Source of the DNA: Shumkonia mesophila
GTDB lineage: Bacteria > Pseudomonadota > Alphaproteobacteria > Rhodospirillales > Shumkoniaceae
Reading direction: 5' to 3'
DNA: 64,000 nt
Assembly: GCF_026163695.1 (NCBI RefSeq)
Contig: NZ_JAOTID010000016.1
Span: forward strand, 1-64,000
The notes beneath the pieces were generated by a model. It was not told the DNA's origin. It saw only the letters and a program-made list of their open reading frames with translations, and ran no database searches. Below are positions 1 to 8,726 of the stretch, piece after piece; the first letter of the stretch is position 1; every line of letters begins with the position of its first letter. The translations under genes and the position numbers were made by a program.

Positions 1-1409
1 ACCGCCGAGCCCGTCACGCTGAGCAGCGCCGAGCGCTCCTGCTGGGCGACCATCGCCGTCTTCTGCGTCGCCTCGGCGCGCCGGATCTCGCCGTCAACCG
101 CCTGCGCCGCCCCCGCCATCTCGCGGTTGGCCGCCGCCTGCTGCGCGAAAGTCCCGACGACCCCTTCGAATTCCTCCAGATACGCCGCCGCCCCCGCGTG
201 GATCGCCGCGGCCTTGGCTTTTTCCGCGTCCGTGGAAAGGGTGCTTTCCAGTTCCTCCAACTGACCGACGATCTTCCCTACGCCGTCCCTTACCGCGTCC
301 GCGGCGGCGGCGGTCGGAGTGCGCAGATATTGCAGCTGGGCGGTGCGCTTCTTGTTGACGTTCTCGATCAGGCTGCTGGCCAGCAGCGTGATGCCCTGCT
401 TTTTCTGCATGCGGATCTTGGCGAGCTTGGCGTCGTCGGCCAGACCCTGCCAATCCAGCCGCTGGCTCATGGCGAGTCCGTCGAGAACGCTCTTGATGGC
501 CCGCATCTTTTTTTCGAGGTTGTCGGCGGCGGCGGCCGTCTGCCCGGTATTGCCCTGCAAGAGGTCGGTGGCGAGCTTCTTGTAGTCTTCGCGGATGACG
601 TCGACGATCTCGATGAAGCTGTCCGGCAACATAGTCGCGTTTTCTGGGCCCAGCAGCGACTGGAGGTTCTTCAGGCCGAACGAAACCATGGTGGCCGCCG
701 TATCGAACGTGACCATCCGCTTTTCGTCCCGATGGATCTGAAAGCGCTGCATTTCGATCAGAAGCTCGGCCAACTGGCCGGTTATCTTGGTCGCCTCGTC
801 GGAAAGGTTCAGCTTGGCGTCCCGTTTTTCCTCGATCTCGGCCTGGCCCTTGGCCAGGTCGCCGAACTGCGTGTTCTGTTCGGAACGAAGCTCGGCCGAG
901 GTCGTTTCCATGTCGTTCGATTTCTGGAGCATGCGGTCGAGGGCGGCGCGTTTCTTGACTTCGAGGTCGCGATAGTGGGTCAGCGCCGCTTCGTAGGTGG
1001 CGATCTGCGCCTCCACGCTGGCGATCCATTCCCGATCCGCCCCCGAATCGAAAAGCTGGCCGATGCTCCCCGCCCGCTCCTTCAGCTGGGCGATCTTGGC
1101 GGTGGCGTCCTTGAAGGATTTTTCGTCGCCGGCGATCTGATAGTTCTTCTCGTCCTGACGGATCTCCTGAAGCCCGTCGGCAAGAAGCGCCGCCGCGTCC
1201 GTCCGCTCAAGCTGGCCGCTGATCTGCTGCTGGCCGTTCCAGCCGAGATACGACACCCCCATGGTCAGCGCCAGTACGGTGGCGAAACCAAACCCGATCT
1301 TGCGCCCAATGCGGACGTCGGAAAGGGCCAACCGCTGCCAACGGGATGGACGATCGGAGGAAGGGGAGGATCGGGATTCCGTGTCCCTGGAAGCGGTGGC
1401 GGCGTTCAT
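1..1409 (-). CDS. Methyl-accepting chemotaxis protein, N-terminal part (cut by window edge)
   Basis: The reading frame starts at ATG 1409, preceded by GGGGAG, and stays open to the left edge, so at least 469 residues are present and the C-terminus is missing. After a short polar N-terminus there is one transmembrane segment at about residues 35-55. A long, mostly helical, Gln/Glu/Lys/Ala-rich region of about 400 residues follows, with no predicted globular pocket motif. This is the look of a periplasmic helical bimodular (HBM-like) sensor domain of a chemoreceptor. The second membrane segment, HAMP and the cytoplasmic signalling hairpin would lie beyond the edge. A sensor kinase with the same type of sensor domain cannot be excluded from this half. 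No chemotaxis genes are adjacent. Confidence 0.7.
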   Translation of the reverse strand, partial: MNAATASRDTESRSSPSSDRPSRWQRLALSDVRIGRKIGFGFATVLALTMGVSYLGWNGQQQISGQLERTDAAALLADGLQEIRQDEKNYQIAGDEKSFKDATAKIAQLKERAGSIGQLFDSGADREWIASVEAQIATYEAALTHYRDLEVKKRAALDRMLQKSNDMETTSAELRSEQNTQFGDLAKGQAEIEEKRDAKLNLSDEATKITGQLAELLIEMQRFQIHRDEKRMVTFDTAATMVSFGLKNLQSLLGPENATMLPDSFIEIVDVIREDYKKLATDLLQGNTGQTAAAADNLEKKMRAIKSVLDGLAMSQRLDWQGLADDAKLAKIRMQKKQGITLLASSLIENVNKKRTAQLQYLRTPTAAAADAVRDGVGKIVGQLEELESTLSTDAEKAKAAAIHAGAAAYLEEFEGVVGTFAQQAAANREMAGAAQAVDGEIRRAEATQKTAMVAQQERSALLSVTGSA

Positions 1410-1636
1410 TCTGGACTCCCCTTCTTCCTTGATGCGTTCTTCCTGCCGGCAGGGGACAGACATGCGATTTTGATAAAATTTTAGTTGAATTGCCGGAGCG
1501 GCATGCACGATCCCCTTCGATTGGTGCGATCATGCGGCAGGATTTTCTATCGGGTCAAGACACGGACATCCCTTATGTGCGAAACCGACCGCAAGGGTGC
1601 CCGGCAATTCCCGTTTTACGAGCCGTCTTCCAAAAA

Positions 1637-2554
1637 TCACCCGTCCGATCCGGGAACGTCCCAGTACGGCCGCGGGCCGAAACGGCCGGCCAGGAAGTCG
1701 ACGAAAGCCCTGACCTTGGCCGACAGGTGGCGGCGGTGCGGATAGACGGCATAGATGGCCAGCGAATCGTCGACGAAGGCGTCGAGGGCCGTGTGCAGCC
1801 GCCCGGCCCGCAGATCGTCGCCGACCAGAAAGGTGGGGGCCAGGCAGACGCCGAGGCCGGCCAGCGCCGCCTCGCGCAGAACGTCGCCGTTGTTGGCCTT
1901 GAGGTTGCCGGCAACGCGCACCGCGAGCGGGCCGCCCGGCCCGCGGAAGGGCCAGTCGTTCTGGGCCGGCAGATAGGCATAGATCAGGCAGTTGTGGCGG
2001 ACCAGCTCGCGCGGATGGGCCGGCTTGCCGTGGTCCGCCCAGTAGGCCGGGCTGGCGCACACCACCCGCCGGGCCGGCGCCAGCTTGCGCGCTACCAGGC
2101 TGGAATCGGGCAGATCGGCGATGCGCACCGCCACGTCGTAGCCCTCCTCGATCAGGCTGACCCGCCGGTCGTCGAGGTCCAGCGTCACCGCCAGGTCGGG
2201 ATAACGGGTCATGAAATCGGCGAGCGCCGGGGCGACGTGCTGGATGCCGAAGGACATCGGCGCGTTGACCCGGAGCGTGCCGCGCGGCTCGTCGGTCAGG
2301 CGCCCCGCCGCCTGTTCGGCCTCCTCCAGTTCGGCGAGGATGCGCTGGGCGCGCTCCAGGAAGTCGATGCCCGCCTCGGTCAGCGACAGGCGCCGCGTCG
2401 TGCGGTTGACCAGCCGGGCGCCCAGCCGGTCCTCCAGCGCCGCCAGCTTCTTGCTGGCCGCCGACTTGGACAGCCCGAGATCGCGCGCCGCCGCCGAGAA
2501 GCTGCCGGTCTCGGCGATGCGCGCGAACACCTGGAGGACGTCGAGGGACAACAC
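1637..2554 (-). CDS. LysR-family transcriptional regulator
   Basis: A DNA-binding regulator of about 305 residues. The N-terminal winged helix-turn-helix (residues about 1-60, with SFSAAARDLGLSKSAASKKL) is followed by a LysR substrate-binding domain to the C-terminus. I chose GTG 2554 because GGAGG lies 6 nt upstream (2561-2565) and the protein then begins MLSLDVLQVF, a normal LysR start. An in-frame ATG at 2587 would add 11 residues that do not fit the family. It is divergent from wrbA across about 130 bp. By the usual LysR arrangement it probably controls wrbA and the GST and DoxX genes behind it, perhaps sensing a quinone or electrophile; the ligand is unknown. Confidence 0.9.
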   Translation of the reverse strand: MLSLDVLQVFARIAETGSFSAAARDLGLSKSAASKKLAALEDRLGARLVNRTTRRLSLTEAGIDFLERAQRILAELEEAEQAAGRLTDEPRGTLRVNAPMSFGIQHVAPALADFMTRYPDLAVTLDLDDRRVSLIEEGYDVAVRIADLPDSSLVARKLAPARRVVCASPAYWADHGKPAHPRELVRHNCLIYAYLPAQNDWPFRGPGGPLAVRVAGNLKANNGDVLREAALAGLGVCLAPTFLVGDDLRAGRLHTALDAFVDDSLAIYAVYPHRRHLSAKVRAFVDFLAGRFGPRPYWDVPGSDG

Positions 2555-2687
2555 GGAGAACCTCCATAGTCTCTGAAATCGAAACAATCATATTCCATGG
2601 ACGCGGATTGTCCACGCTTTCATGGTGCCCCATCTTCTTTCCACGTGAACGGTTCATCCGTCGACGGCACAGCAAAGGACGGCAGAC

Positions 2688-3290
2688 ATGGCCAAAGTTC
2701 TGGTTCTCTATTACAGCAGTTACGGACACGTGGAGACGATGGCGGGCGCCGTCGCCGAAGGGGCGCGCAGCGTTCCCGGCACCCAGGTCGACATCAAGCG
2801 GGTACCCGAACTGGTGCCCGCCGAGGTGGCCCGGAAGTCCGGTCTCAAGGTCGACCAGGCGGCGCCCATCGCCACCGTGGACGAGCTTCCCGAGTACGAC
2901 GCCATCATCTTCGGCACGCCGACCCGCTTCGGCAACATGGCGGCACAGATGCGCAATTTCCTCGATCAGACCGGCGGCCTGTGGGCCAAGGGCAAGCTGA
3001 TCGGCAAGGTCGGCAGCGCTTTCGCCGGCACGGCCAGCCAGCACGGCGGCCAGGAAACCACGCTGACCTCGTTCCACACCACGCTCCTCCACCAAGGCAT
3101 GGTGATCGTCGGCCTGCCCTATTCGGCGGCCGGCCAGACCAGGGTCGACGAAATCACCGGCGGCTCGCCCTACGGCGCCACCACCATCGCCGGCGGCGAC
3201 GGCAGCCGCCAGCCGAGCGAGAACGAGCTGGACCTCGCCCGCTTCCAGGGCCGGCACGTCGCCGAGATCGCCGTCAAGCTGGCCGCCTGA
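2688..3290 (+). CDS. wrbA: NAD(P)H:quinone oxidoreductase, WrbA type
   Basis: A 200-residue flavodoxin-fold protein, the usual WrbA length. The FMN phosphate loop is seen as [12 protein letters not shown] at residues about 8-19, and a second FMN-contact loop as [10 protein letters not shown] near residue 78. WrbA enzymes are FMN-dependent tetramers that reduce quinones by two electrons, avoiding semiquinone radicals. The gene is the first of a compact + strand run (wrbA, GST, doxX), with 26 bp to the next gene. It is divergent from a LysR regulator, which supports inducible quinone or oxidative-stress defence. Confidence 0.92.
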   Translation: MAKVLVLYYSSYGHVETMAGAVAEGARSVPGTQVDIKRVPELVPAEVARKSGLKVDQAAPIATVDELPEYDAIIFGTPTRFGNMAAQMRNFLDQTGGLWAKGKLIGKVGSAFAGTASQHGGQETTLTSFHTTLLHQGMVIVGLPYSAAGQTRVDEITGGSPYGATTIAGGDGSRQPSENELDLARFQGRHVAEIAVKLAA

Positions 3291-3316
3291 GCGGCTCCGG
3301 CGAAAAGGGAACGGCC

Positions 3317-4282
3317 ATGGGCCTTCTGGTCGACGGCATCTGGCGGCAGGATTGGTACGATACCGAAACGAGCGGCGGCCGCTTCGTGCGGCCGCCCACC
3401 CGCTTCCGCGGCAGGATCACCGCCGACGGCTCGTCGGGCTTTCCGGCCGAGCCCGGCCGCTATCATCTTTATGTGTCCTACGCCTGCCCGTGGGCCCATC
3501 GCACGCTGATCTTCCGGGCGCTCAAAGGCTTGGCCGACAAGGTGTCGGTTTCGGTGGCCGAGCCGCTGATGGGCAGGGACGGCTGGACCCTGGCCGAAGG
3601 GGCCGATCCCGTGATGGGCGCGCGCTTCCTCTATGACGTCTACCGGGCCGCCGACCGTACCTACACGGGACGGGTAACGGTGCCCGTGTTGTGGGACAAG
3701 CAGACGGGGACCATCGTCAGCAACGAGTCGGCCGACATCATCCGCATGTTCAATTCGGCCTTCGACGCCGCCGGCGCCGCCCCTGGCGACTATTATCCCG
3801 AACCCTTGCGCGCCGAAATCGACGCCCTCAATGCGCGGATCTACGACACCGTCAACAACGGCGTCTATCGGGCCGGCTTCGCCACCCGCCAGGAGGCCTA
3901 CGACGAGGCGGTGACGGCGCTGTTTGAAAGCCTCGACTGGCTGGAGGATCGGCTGTCCCGGCAGCGCTATGTCGCGGGCGATCGCCTGACCGAGGCCGAC
4001 TGGCGGCTGTTCACCACGCTGGCGCGCTTCGACGCCGTCTACCACGGCCACTTCAAGTGCAACCTCAAGCGCTTGGTCGACTACCCCAGCCTGTGGGCCT
4101 TCGCCCGCGAACTCTACCAGGTGCCCGGCGTCGCCGCCACCGTCCGGCTCGACCACATCAAGGCCCACTATTACGGCAGCCATTCCACCATCAACCCCAC
4201 CGGCATCGTGCCCAAGGGGCCGCTTGTGGATTTCACCCAACCGCACGGCCGCGACATGCTTTTCCCGGTCGTTTCCCGATAA
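3317..4282 (+). CDS. Glutathionyl-hydroquinone reductase-like glutathione S-transferase
   Basis: A 321-residue protein of the Xi-class GST family (YqjG/PcpF). The N-terminal part has the family signature SYACPWAHR with the catalytic Cys at about residue 57. The thioredoxin-fold cis-Pro region VTVPVLWD and NESADIIRMFN follow, then a helical GST C-domain. These enzymes use the Cys to strip glutathione from glutathionyl-hydroquinones. The start ATG 3317 is in the right place for the family; an ORF extends upstream in the same frame but overlaps wrbA. It sits between wrbA and doxX, so the three genes form a plausible quinone detoxification operon. Confidence 0.9.
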   Translation: MGLLVDGIWRQDWYDTETSGGRFVRPPTRFRGRITADGSSGFPAEPGRYHLYVSYACPWAHRTLIFRALKGLADKVSVSVAEPLMGRDGWTLAEGADPVMGARFLYDVYRAADRTYTGRVTVPVLWDKQTGTIVSNESADIIRMFNSAFDAAGAAPGDYYPEPLRAEIDALNARIYDTVNNGVYRAGFATRQEAYDEAVTALFESLDWLEDRLSRQRYVAGDRLTEADWRLFTTLARFDAVYHGHFKCNLKRLVDYPSLWAFARELYQVPGVAATVRLDHIKAHYYGSHSTINPTGIVPKGPLVDFTQPHGRDMLFPVVSR

Positions 4283-4296
4283 CCGAGGACCTCCCG

Positions 4297-4767
4297 ATGA
4301 ACACCCCCGCCTCCAATGCGCCCGCCCTTTACATCCCGGCCCTGGCCGGCCTTTACCGCGGGGCCTCCTCGGCCGCCTGGCCGCTGGTGCGCGTCGTCAC
4401 CGGCCTGTGGATGATGCCGCACGGCGCCCAGAAGCTGTTCGGCTGGTTCGGCGGCAACATCGAGGGCATCGCCGGCTTCTTCGCCAAGATCGGCCTGACG
4501 CCGGCCCTGCCGCTGGCCTATGCGACGGGCGTCGTCGAGTTCTTCGGCGGCCTGCTGCTGGTCCTCGGTCTGTGGACGCGGCCGGCCGCCGCGGCCGCCG
4601 CCGTCCTCATGCTGATCGCCGCCCTCAAGGTCCATCTCGCCAACGGATTCTTCTGGTCCCAGGGCGGCTATGAATACCCGCTGATGTGGGCCTTGCTGGC
4701 CTTCGCCATCGCCCTGCGGGGCGCCGGGCCGCTGTCGCTCGACGCCCGGATCGGCCGCGAGTTCTAG
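4297..4767 (+). CDS. DoxX family membrane protein
   Basis: A 156-residue integral membrane protein with about four hydrophobic helices. The DoxX signatures GLWMMPHGAQKLFGWFGG, then YATGVVEFFGGLLL, and a final helix before LSLDARIGREF are visible. DoxX-type proteins are thiol/redox-associated membrane proteins in many bacteria; a specific reaction is not established for this branch. It is 14 bp behind the GST gene and surely co-transcribed. Its stop codon overlaps by four bases with the stop of the convergent hydrolase gene, so there is no room for a separate terminator. Confidence 0.88.
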   Translation: MNTPASNAPALYIPALAGLYRGASSAAWPLVRVVTGLWMMPHGAQKLFGWFGGNIEGIAGFFAKIGLTPALPLAYATGVVEFFGGLLLVLGLWTRPAAAAAAVLMLIAALKVHLANGFFWSQGGYEYPLMWALLAFAIALRGAGPLSLDARIGREF

Positions 4768-5900
4768 GAGCCGTCGCGCAACCTGAGGATGGAATAGGCC
4801 GCCTTAAGCAGGGTCAGGCGGTCGAGGGGGCCGGTCGGTTTGGGATTGACGTGATCGAGGCTGTCGACCAGGAACAGTTCGGCGCCGCCGGCCGGCAGCG
4901 CGGCGGCCAGTTTGACGCTCTCGGTTTCCGGGATGATCGGATCGTCGCGCCCGTGCAGCAGGAAGAACCGGCCGCCCAGGCCGGAAAGGTCGCGGCGGCT
5001 GAGATCGAGCGCCCGGAAATCGGCGAGCAGCGTCCCCGGCAGCGCCTCGATGAGGGCGGGCACGCGCTCGGCCTCGGTATTGACCAGAAGCGCGTAGACG
5101 GCCCGGCCCTCCGGCCCCAGCCTGGCCGCCCAATCCGAGACGTCGGCCCCGTCATCGGCCACTTTCGCCTCCTTGATCGCCTCAAGCAGCGCCCGATCCC
5201 GCCAGTCGGCCAGCCGGTGGAGGTTCGATTCGAGAAACACCCATTTGCCGTAAGTGTTGGGTTGCCGGTGCCGCCAGGGCTCGCCGGGCGCCGCCCGGAA
5301 ACGCCCGGTGGTGAAGAAGGTGACGACGGCGGTCAGATCGTAATAGCCGCCGACGGCGATGACGAAATCGACCCGCCCGCCGCCCCCCTCGAACAGCGAG
5401 GCGACGGCCGGCCCGACCGCATAGGAGATGGCCGTCACCCCCAGGGCCTGCCCGGCCGGACTTTCCCGGCGCAGCCAGGCGCTCGCGTCGGCGATGGCGC
5501 CGGCGTCCTCGGGGCGCACGCGCAGGGCCCGCAGATTTTCGATGTCGGGGACCAGCACCCGGAAGCGGGCGCGCGCCAGCGTGGCGGCGAACATCACGAG
5601 GCGCGGATCGTCCTTGCCGGCTGGCGCCACCCCGGGCACCAGCACCATCGCCGCCAGCGCCGCCTCGCCGCCGCCGGGCGTGTAAAGATCGCCGGAGTGG
5701 GGACGGCCCGCCGTTTCGAAGCGGACCGGCCGGCGCTCGGGTGGGGGCGTCGCCTCCTTGAGCGCACTCGGCCCGTCGCCGGCCTCGATGTCGGCCAACA
5801 GCCGCGCCGCCTCGCCCATCCGGGCCGGCGAGCAGCCGGCGGCCAGCACGGCCGCCGTCAGGAGGGCGATGAGTGCTCGTCCGCGCCGCCGCGGAACCAT
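4764..5900 (-). CDS. Alpha/beta hydrolase lipoprotein
   Basis: A protein of about 378 residues with a lipoprotein signal peptide (hydrophobic stretch then LAAGC, Cys at about residue 23). An alpha/beta-hydrolase domain follows. Candidate catalytic residues are Ser in AISYAVG, Asp in LHGRDDPIIPE and His in DSLDHVNPK near the C-terminus. It is therefore probably a membrane-anchored periplasmic esterase or hydrolase; the substrate is not known. Start ATG 5900 overlaps by one base with the TGA of the upstream lipoprotein gene, so the two are translationally coupled. GTG 5903 is an alternative start. It is the last of three consecutive lipoprotein genes. Confidence 0.8.
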   Translation of the reverse strand: MVPRRRGRALIALLTAAVLAAGCSPARMGEAARLLADIEAGDGPSALKEATPPPERRPVRFETAGRPHSGDLYTPGGGEAALAAMVLVPGVAPAGKDDPRLVMFAATLARARFRVLVPDIENLRALRVRPEDAGAIADASAWLRRESPAGQALGVTAISYAVGPAVASLFEGGGGRVDFVIAVGGYYDLTAVVTFFTTGRFRAAPGEPWRHRQPNTYGKWVFLESNLHRLADWRDRALLEAIKEAKVADDGADVSDWAARLGPEGRAVYALLVNTEAERVPALIEALPGTLLADFRALDLSRRDLSGLGGRFFLLHGRDDPIIPETESVKLAAALPAGGAELFLVDSLDHVNPKPTGPLDRLTLLKAAYSILRLRDGS

Positions 5901-6493
5901 CACATCAGGAAGTCGCTGACGTGGCTGCGGATGTCCTGTTCCATTTCGTTGTTGAAGTCCTTCATCAGGGCCTCGATGAGGTCGTAGCGCAGGCGGTCGC
6001 GCTCGTTCAGCGACGCGTCCTCGCGCAGCGTCTGCGAACGGCCAACCCGGGAACTGGCGAAGGCATGGCGGAAGCCTTGCCCATCGACGATCTCGATCAT
6101 GGCGGCCACCGTTGCCTGATAGCGGACGGCCTGCTGCTTTTTGAAGGCCCCGGAAACGCCCCCTTCGACGGCCAGCGGCGTCTCGGTCACGGTGGCGTCG
6201 ACGATGGTGAAGCGCGCCACGTTATCGGTCACGCCCTTGGCGACCAGCCGGTCCTGGGCCCAGCGGCGCATGGCCTTTTCGGGTGGCACCGGAAACTGGG
6301 AACCAACCTGCACGGTCTGCAGGGTCGGTTGCACGTTGGAAACGATGTCCACCCGGCTGGCGTTCAGCCCCAACGCCGGATAATGCGCGAAGGTCATCTC
6401 GGGAAAGCGTTGCACGGTAACCGGGGTCTCGCACGCCGCCAGCGCCAGCGTCGCAAGACCCGCCATCAAAAGCCGCCGGGTCATCATCAACAT
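5900..6493 (-). CDS. Conserved lipoprotein, copy 1 of a tandem pair
   Basis: A protein of about 197 residues with a lipoprotein signal (LATLALAAC). No enzymatic motif is visible. It is clearly paralogous to the next gene upstream: both have a near-identical signal region (ATLALAAC), a shared RVDIVSNVQ/RIEIVSNVQ motif, then W-x-x-x-RLVA and ARFTIVDA/ARFTVTEA, and both end in a short helix before a hydrophobic tail. I recognise no named family. I chose ATG 6493; a GTG 18 bases upstream is less likely. It probably acts in the periplasm or outer-membrane inner leaflet. It is coupled to the hydrolase gene downstream. Confidence 0.72.
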   Translation of the reverse strand: MLMMTRRLLMAGLATLALAACETPVTVQRFPEMTFAHYPALGLNASRVDIVSNVQPTLQTVQVGSQFPVPPEKAMRRWAQDRLVAKGVTDNVARFTIVDATVTETPLAVEGGVSGAFKKQQAVRYQATVAAMIEIVDGQGFRHAFASSRVGRSQTLREDASLNERDRLRYDLIEALMKDFNNEMEQDIRSHVSDFLM

Positions 6494-6564
6494 AGCGGCG
6501 GATACTCGCACGGGCGCCCCCCCCGTTCAAGGCGAACGCCGGGGGAGGCCACTCGCGGCAGCCG

Positions 6565-7149
6565 CTAGCGGATGAAGGTTCCGAGATGGCCGCGGATATT
6601 TTCCGTCATCTCGGCGTCGAAGGCCGACACCAGCGGCGCGATCATGCCCTGCCACAGGTCCTGATGCGCTTCCGGAGAGGCGGTCGGCCAGATCGTGCGC
6701 GAGAACGCCACCCCCGCCGCCGCCCGTCCCTGCCGCGCGTTCGGCTCGTCGAGGATCTCCAGGGTGGCCGCCGCCGTGGCGTTGTAGCGCACGGTTTGCG
6801 GCGCCCGGAGCAGGCCGGGCATGCCGACGTCCCTCGGCAGATCCTCCTCGACGATGGCGGCCTCGGTGACGGTGAAGCGGGCGACGCCGCTCTGTCCCCT
6901 GGCGACCAGCCGGTTCGCGCCCCAGTCGCGGATCGCCTGGCCGGGCGGATTGGGGATCAGGCCATCGACGCGCGGAGGCGTCTTCGATGTCTGGACGTTC
7001 GATACAATCTCGATCCTGGCGACATCGAGGGCGATGGGCGGCGGCATTACAACCACCTGCTTCTCCATCGGAGCCGTTGTCGTTCCGCACGCCGCCAGCG
7101 CCAGCGTTGCGAAACCGACCGTCAGTACCTGTCGGATCATCTTGAGCAT
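6565..7149 (-). CDS. Conserved lipoprotein, copy 2 of a tandem pair
   Basis: A 194-residue lipoprotein (signal VGFATLALAAC, Cys at about residue 21), paralogous to the gene at 5900-6493. Shared features include the IVSNVQ motif, RLVARG/RLVAKG, ARFTV, and the VRYNATAAATLEI/VRYQATVAAMIEI strand. The two copies are 71 bp apart on the same strand and differ widely elsewhere, so the duplication is old. Function is unknown. The order (this gene, copy 1, alpha/beta hydrolase) suggests one operon of exported proteins, starting 30 bp downstream of hslO. Confidence 0.72.
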   Translation of the reverse strand: MLKMIRQVLTVGFATLALAACGTTTAPMEKQVVVMPPPIALDVARIEIVSNVQTSKTPPRVDGLIPNPPGQAIRDWGANRLVARGQSGVARFTVTEAAIVEEDLPRDVGMPGLLRAPQTVRYNATAAATLEILDEPNARQGRAAAGVAFSRTIWPTASPEAHQDLWQGMIAPLVSAFDAEMTENIRGHLGTFIR

Positions 7150-7179
7150 AAAGAGGAAATAGTCGCCGGGGCGGCCCGT

Positions 7180-8088
7180 TCAAGGTGACGGCAGATCTGC
7201 CAGTGCCTGGCGGGAAAAGCGGTATTCGGCCTTGCAGAACTCGCAAGTCACGGCAATCCCGCCGTCTTCAACCATGGCGTCAAGCTCGGCCGCCGGAAAG
7301 CGGCCGAGCGTCGCCGCAACCTTGGCGCGCGAGCAGCGGCAGGCGTGGCGGACCGGGCGGACCCGGAACAGCCGCACGCCCTCTTCGTGATAAAGCCGAT
7401 AGAGCAGGCGCGCCGGCTGGATCGTCCCATCCAGCATCTCGGCCGCCGTCACGCTGCTGGTCAGCGCCACGGCGCGGCGCCATTCGTCCTCGGCCTCGTC
7501 GTCGGCATCGACGCCGCCCTCCGGCCGCGGGCGCTGGATCATCAGCGCGGCGGCCCGACTGGCGCCGCCATTTCCCGCCGTCGCCGCCAGCGAAATGGCG
7601 GTCTGCAACGGTTCACATTGCCGGAAATAGGTGTGCGCGCAGTCGGCAAGGCTGGGCCCGGTCAGTTCGGTCATGCCCTGGTGCTGCTGGGCGTTGGGGC
7701 CGTGATCGAGGGTGACGGCGAGGCGCCCGGCGCCCAGCAGGTGCGGCACCGGCGCGTCGGCGACGCCCCCGGCCGCGGCCACCCGCTCGGCGTCATAGCG
7801 GGCATAGCCGCGCAGGCTGCCGTCGCTGGTGATGTCGGCGACCATCAGGCTGAGCGGCCCGTCGCCCTGGGTCTGCAGCTTGAACACGCCGTCGAACTTG
7901 AGCGCGCTGGCCAACACCGTGGTCAGGGCCAGGGTTTCCCCCATCAGGCGGGCCACCGCCTCGGGGTAGTGGTGGGGGCCGAGGATGGAATCGAGCGCCG
8001 GGCCCAGACGCACCAGACGGCCGCGCAAGCCCAGATCCTCGATGCGAAAGGGCTGGATCAGATCGTTGAACGGGGGGACGTCGGCCAT
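7180..8088 (-). CDS. hslO: Redox-regulated chaperone Hsp33
   Basis: A 302-residue cytoplasmic holdase. Hsp33 is switched on by disulfide formation and zinc release when cells meet oxidants. The zinc-binding redox switch is intact at the C-terminus: C250-R-C252 and C282-E-F-C285 (CXC...CXXC). The N-terminal domain shows the family segments FDGVFKLQTQGDGPLSL and YFRQCEPLQTAI. The start ATG 8088 is 4 bp after the yciB stop; an ORF extension to 8136 would overlap yciB and is not used. The gene lies in a row with yciB and argF. Confidence 0.95.
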   Translation of the reverse strand: MADVPPFNDLIQPFRIEDLGLRGRLVRLGPALDSILGPHHYPEAVARLMGETLALTTVLASALKFDGVFKLQTQGDGPLSLMVADITSDGSLRGYARYDAERVAAAGGVADAPVPHLLGAGRLAVTLDHGPNAQQHQGMTELTGPSLADCAHTYFRQCEPLQTAISLAATAGNGGASRAAALMIQRPRPEGGVDADDEAEDEWRRAVALTSSVTAAEMLDGTIQPARLLYRLYHEEGVRLFRVRPVRHACRCSRAKVAATLGRFPAAELDAMVEDGGIAVTCEFCKAEYRFSRQALADLPSP

Positions 8089-8092
8089 CGTC

Positions 8093-8716
8093 TCACTTGT
8101 CGCCGGAAGGGTTCTCCGTCCCGGGTTCCGGCCCATCCCTGTCCACGTGATGGCGGTTCATCACCGGCACCTGGGTCAACGCGAACAGCACCGTCAACCC
8201 GGCGATGCCGAAGACCTTGAAGGTGACCCAGAAGTCGGTGCTCTGGGTTCGCCAGACCACCTCGTTGAGGGCGGCCATGACCAGGAAGAACCCGGCATAG
8301 CGGACGGTCAGGATTTGCCAGCCCCGGTCATCCATGGAGATGGTGCCGCCGAGCAGCGATTTCAAAAACGATCGCTTGAAGAGGAGGCCTCCGAACAGCA
8401 CGGCGGCGAACAGCACCTGGACGATGGTCGGCTTCAGCTTGATGAAGGTCTCGTCGTGCAGCCACAGCGTCAGGCCGCCGAAGACGCCGACCACTGCCGC
8501 CGTTACCAGCGGCACCATCGGCAGCCGGCGCTCGTAGGCGAAAGACAGCGCAAGGGCCACCGCCGTCGCCCCCATCAGGCCGGCGGTGGCGGCGAACAGG
8601 CCGAACTGGAAATAGCCGGCGAAGAAGACGACCAGCGGCCCGTAGTCGACCACCGGCCGCAACCAGCGCGGGGCCGCCGGTCGGGGGGCGGCGGGCGAGG
8701 GGCGGGGCTCGGTCAT
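8093..8716 (-). CDS. yciB: Inner-membrane septation protein A family (YciB)
   Basis: A 207-residue protein with five to six hydrophobic segments. Family features are VVDYGPLVVFFAGY at the start, then FAAVLFGGLLFKRSFLKSLLG and LNEVVWRTQSTDFWVTFKVFG. YciB/IspA proteins sit in the inner membrane and influence envelope and septum formation. Compared with the E. coli protein there is a Pro-rich N-terminal extension of about 20 residues and a polar C-terminal tail. It is ten bases behind argF, with hslO four bases downstream, so it is probably co-transcribed with both. Confidence 0.92.
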   Translation of the reverse strand: MTEPRPSPAAPRPAAPRWLRPVVDYGPLVVFFAGYFQFGLFAATAGLMGATAVALALSFAYERRLPMVPLVTAAVVGVFGGLTLWLHDETFIKLKPTIVQVLFAAVLFGGLLFKRSFLKSLLGGTISMDDRGWQILTVRYAGFFLVMAALNEVVWRTQSTDFWVTFKVFGIAGLTVLFALTQVPVMNRHHVDRDGPEPGTENPSGDK

Positions 8717-8726
8717 GGCGCCAAGA

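Noticed and set aside
198-1484. Long plus-strand frame opposite the chemoreceptor
   Set aside because: It has no family-like motifs and mirrors the minus-strand coding sequence, which has a clear signal, helical sensor pattern and ribosome-binding site. Long opposite-strand frames are common in GC-rich DNA.
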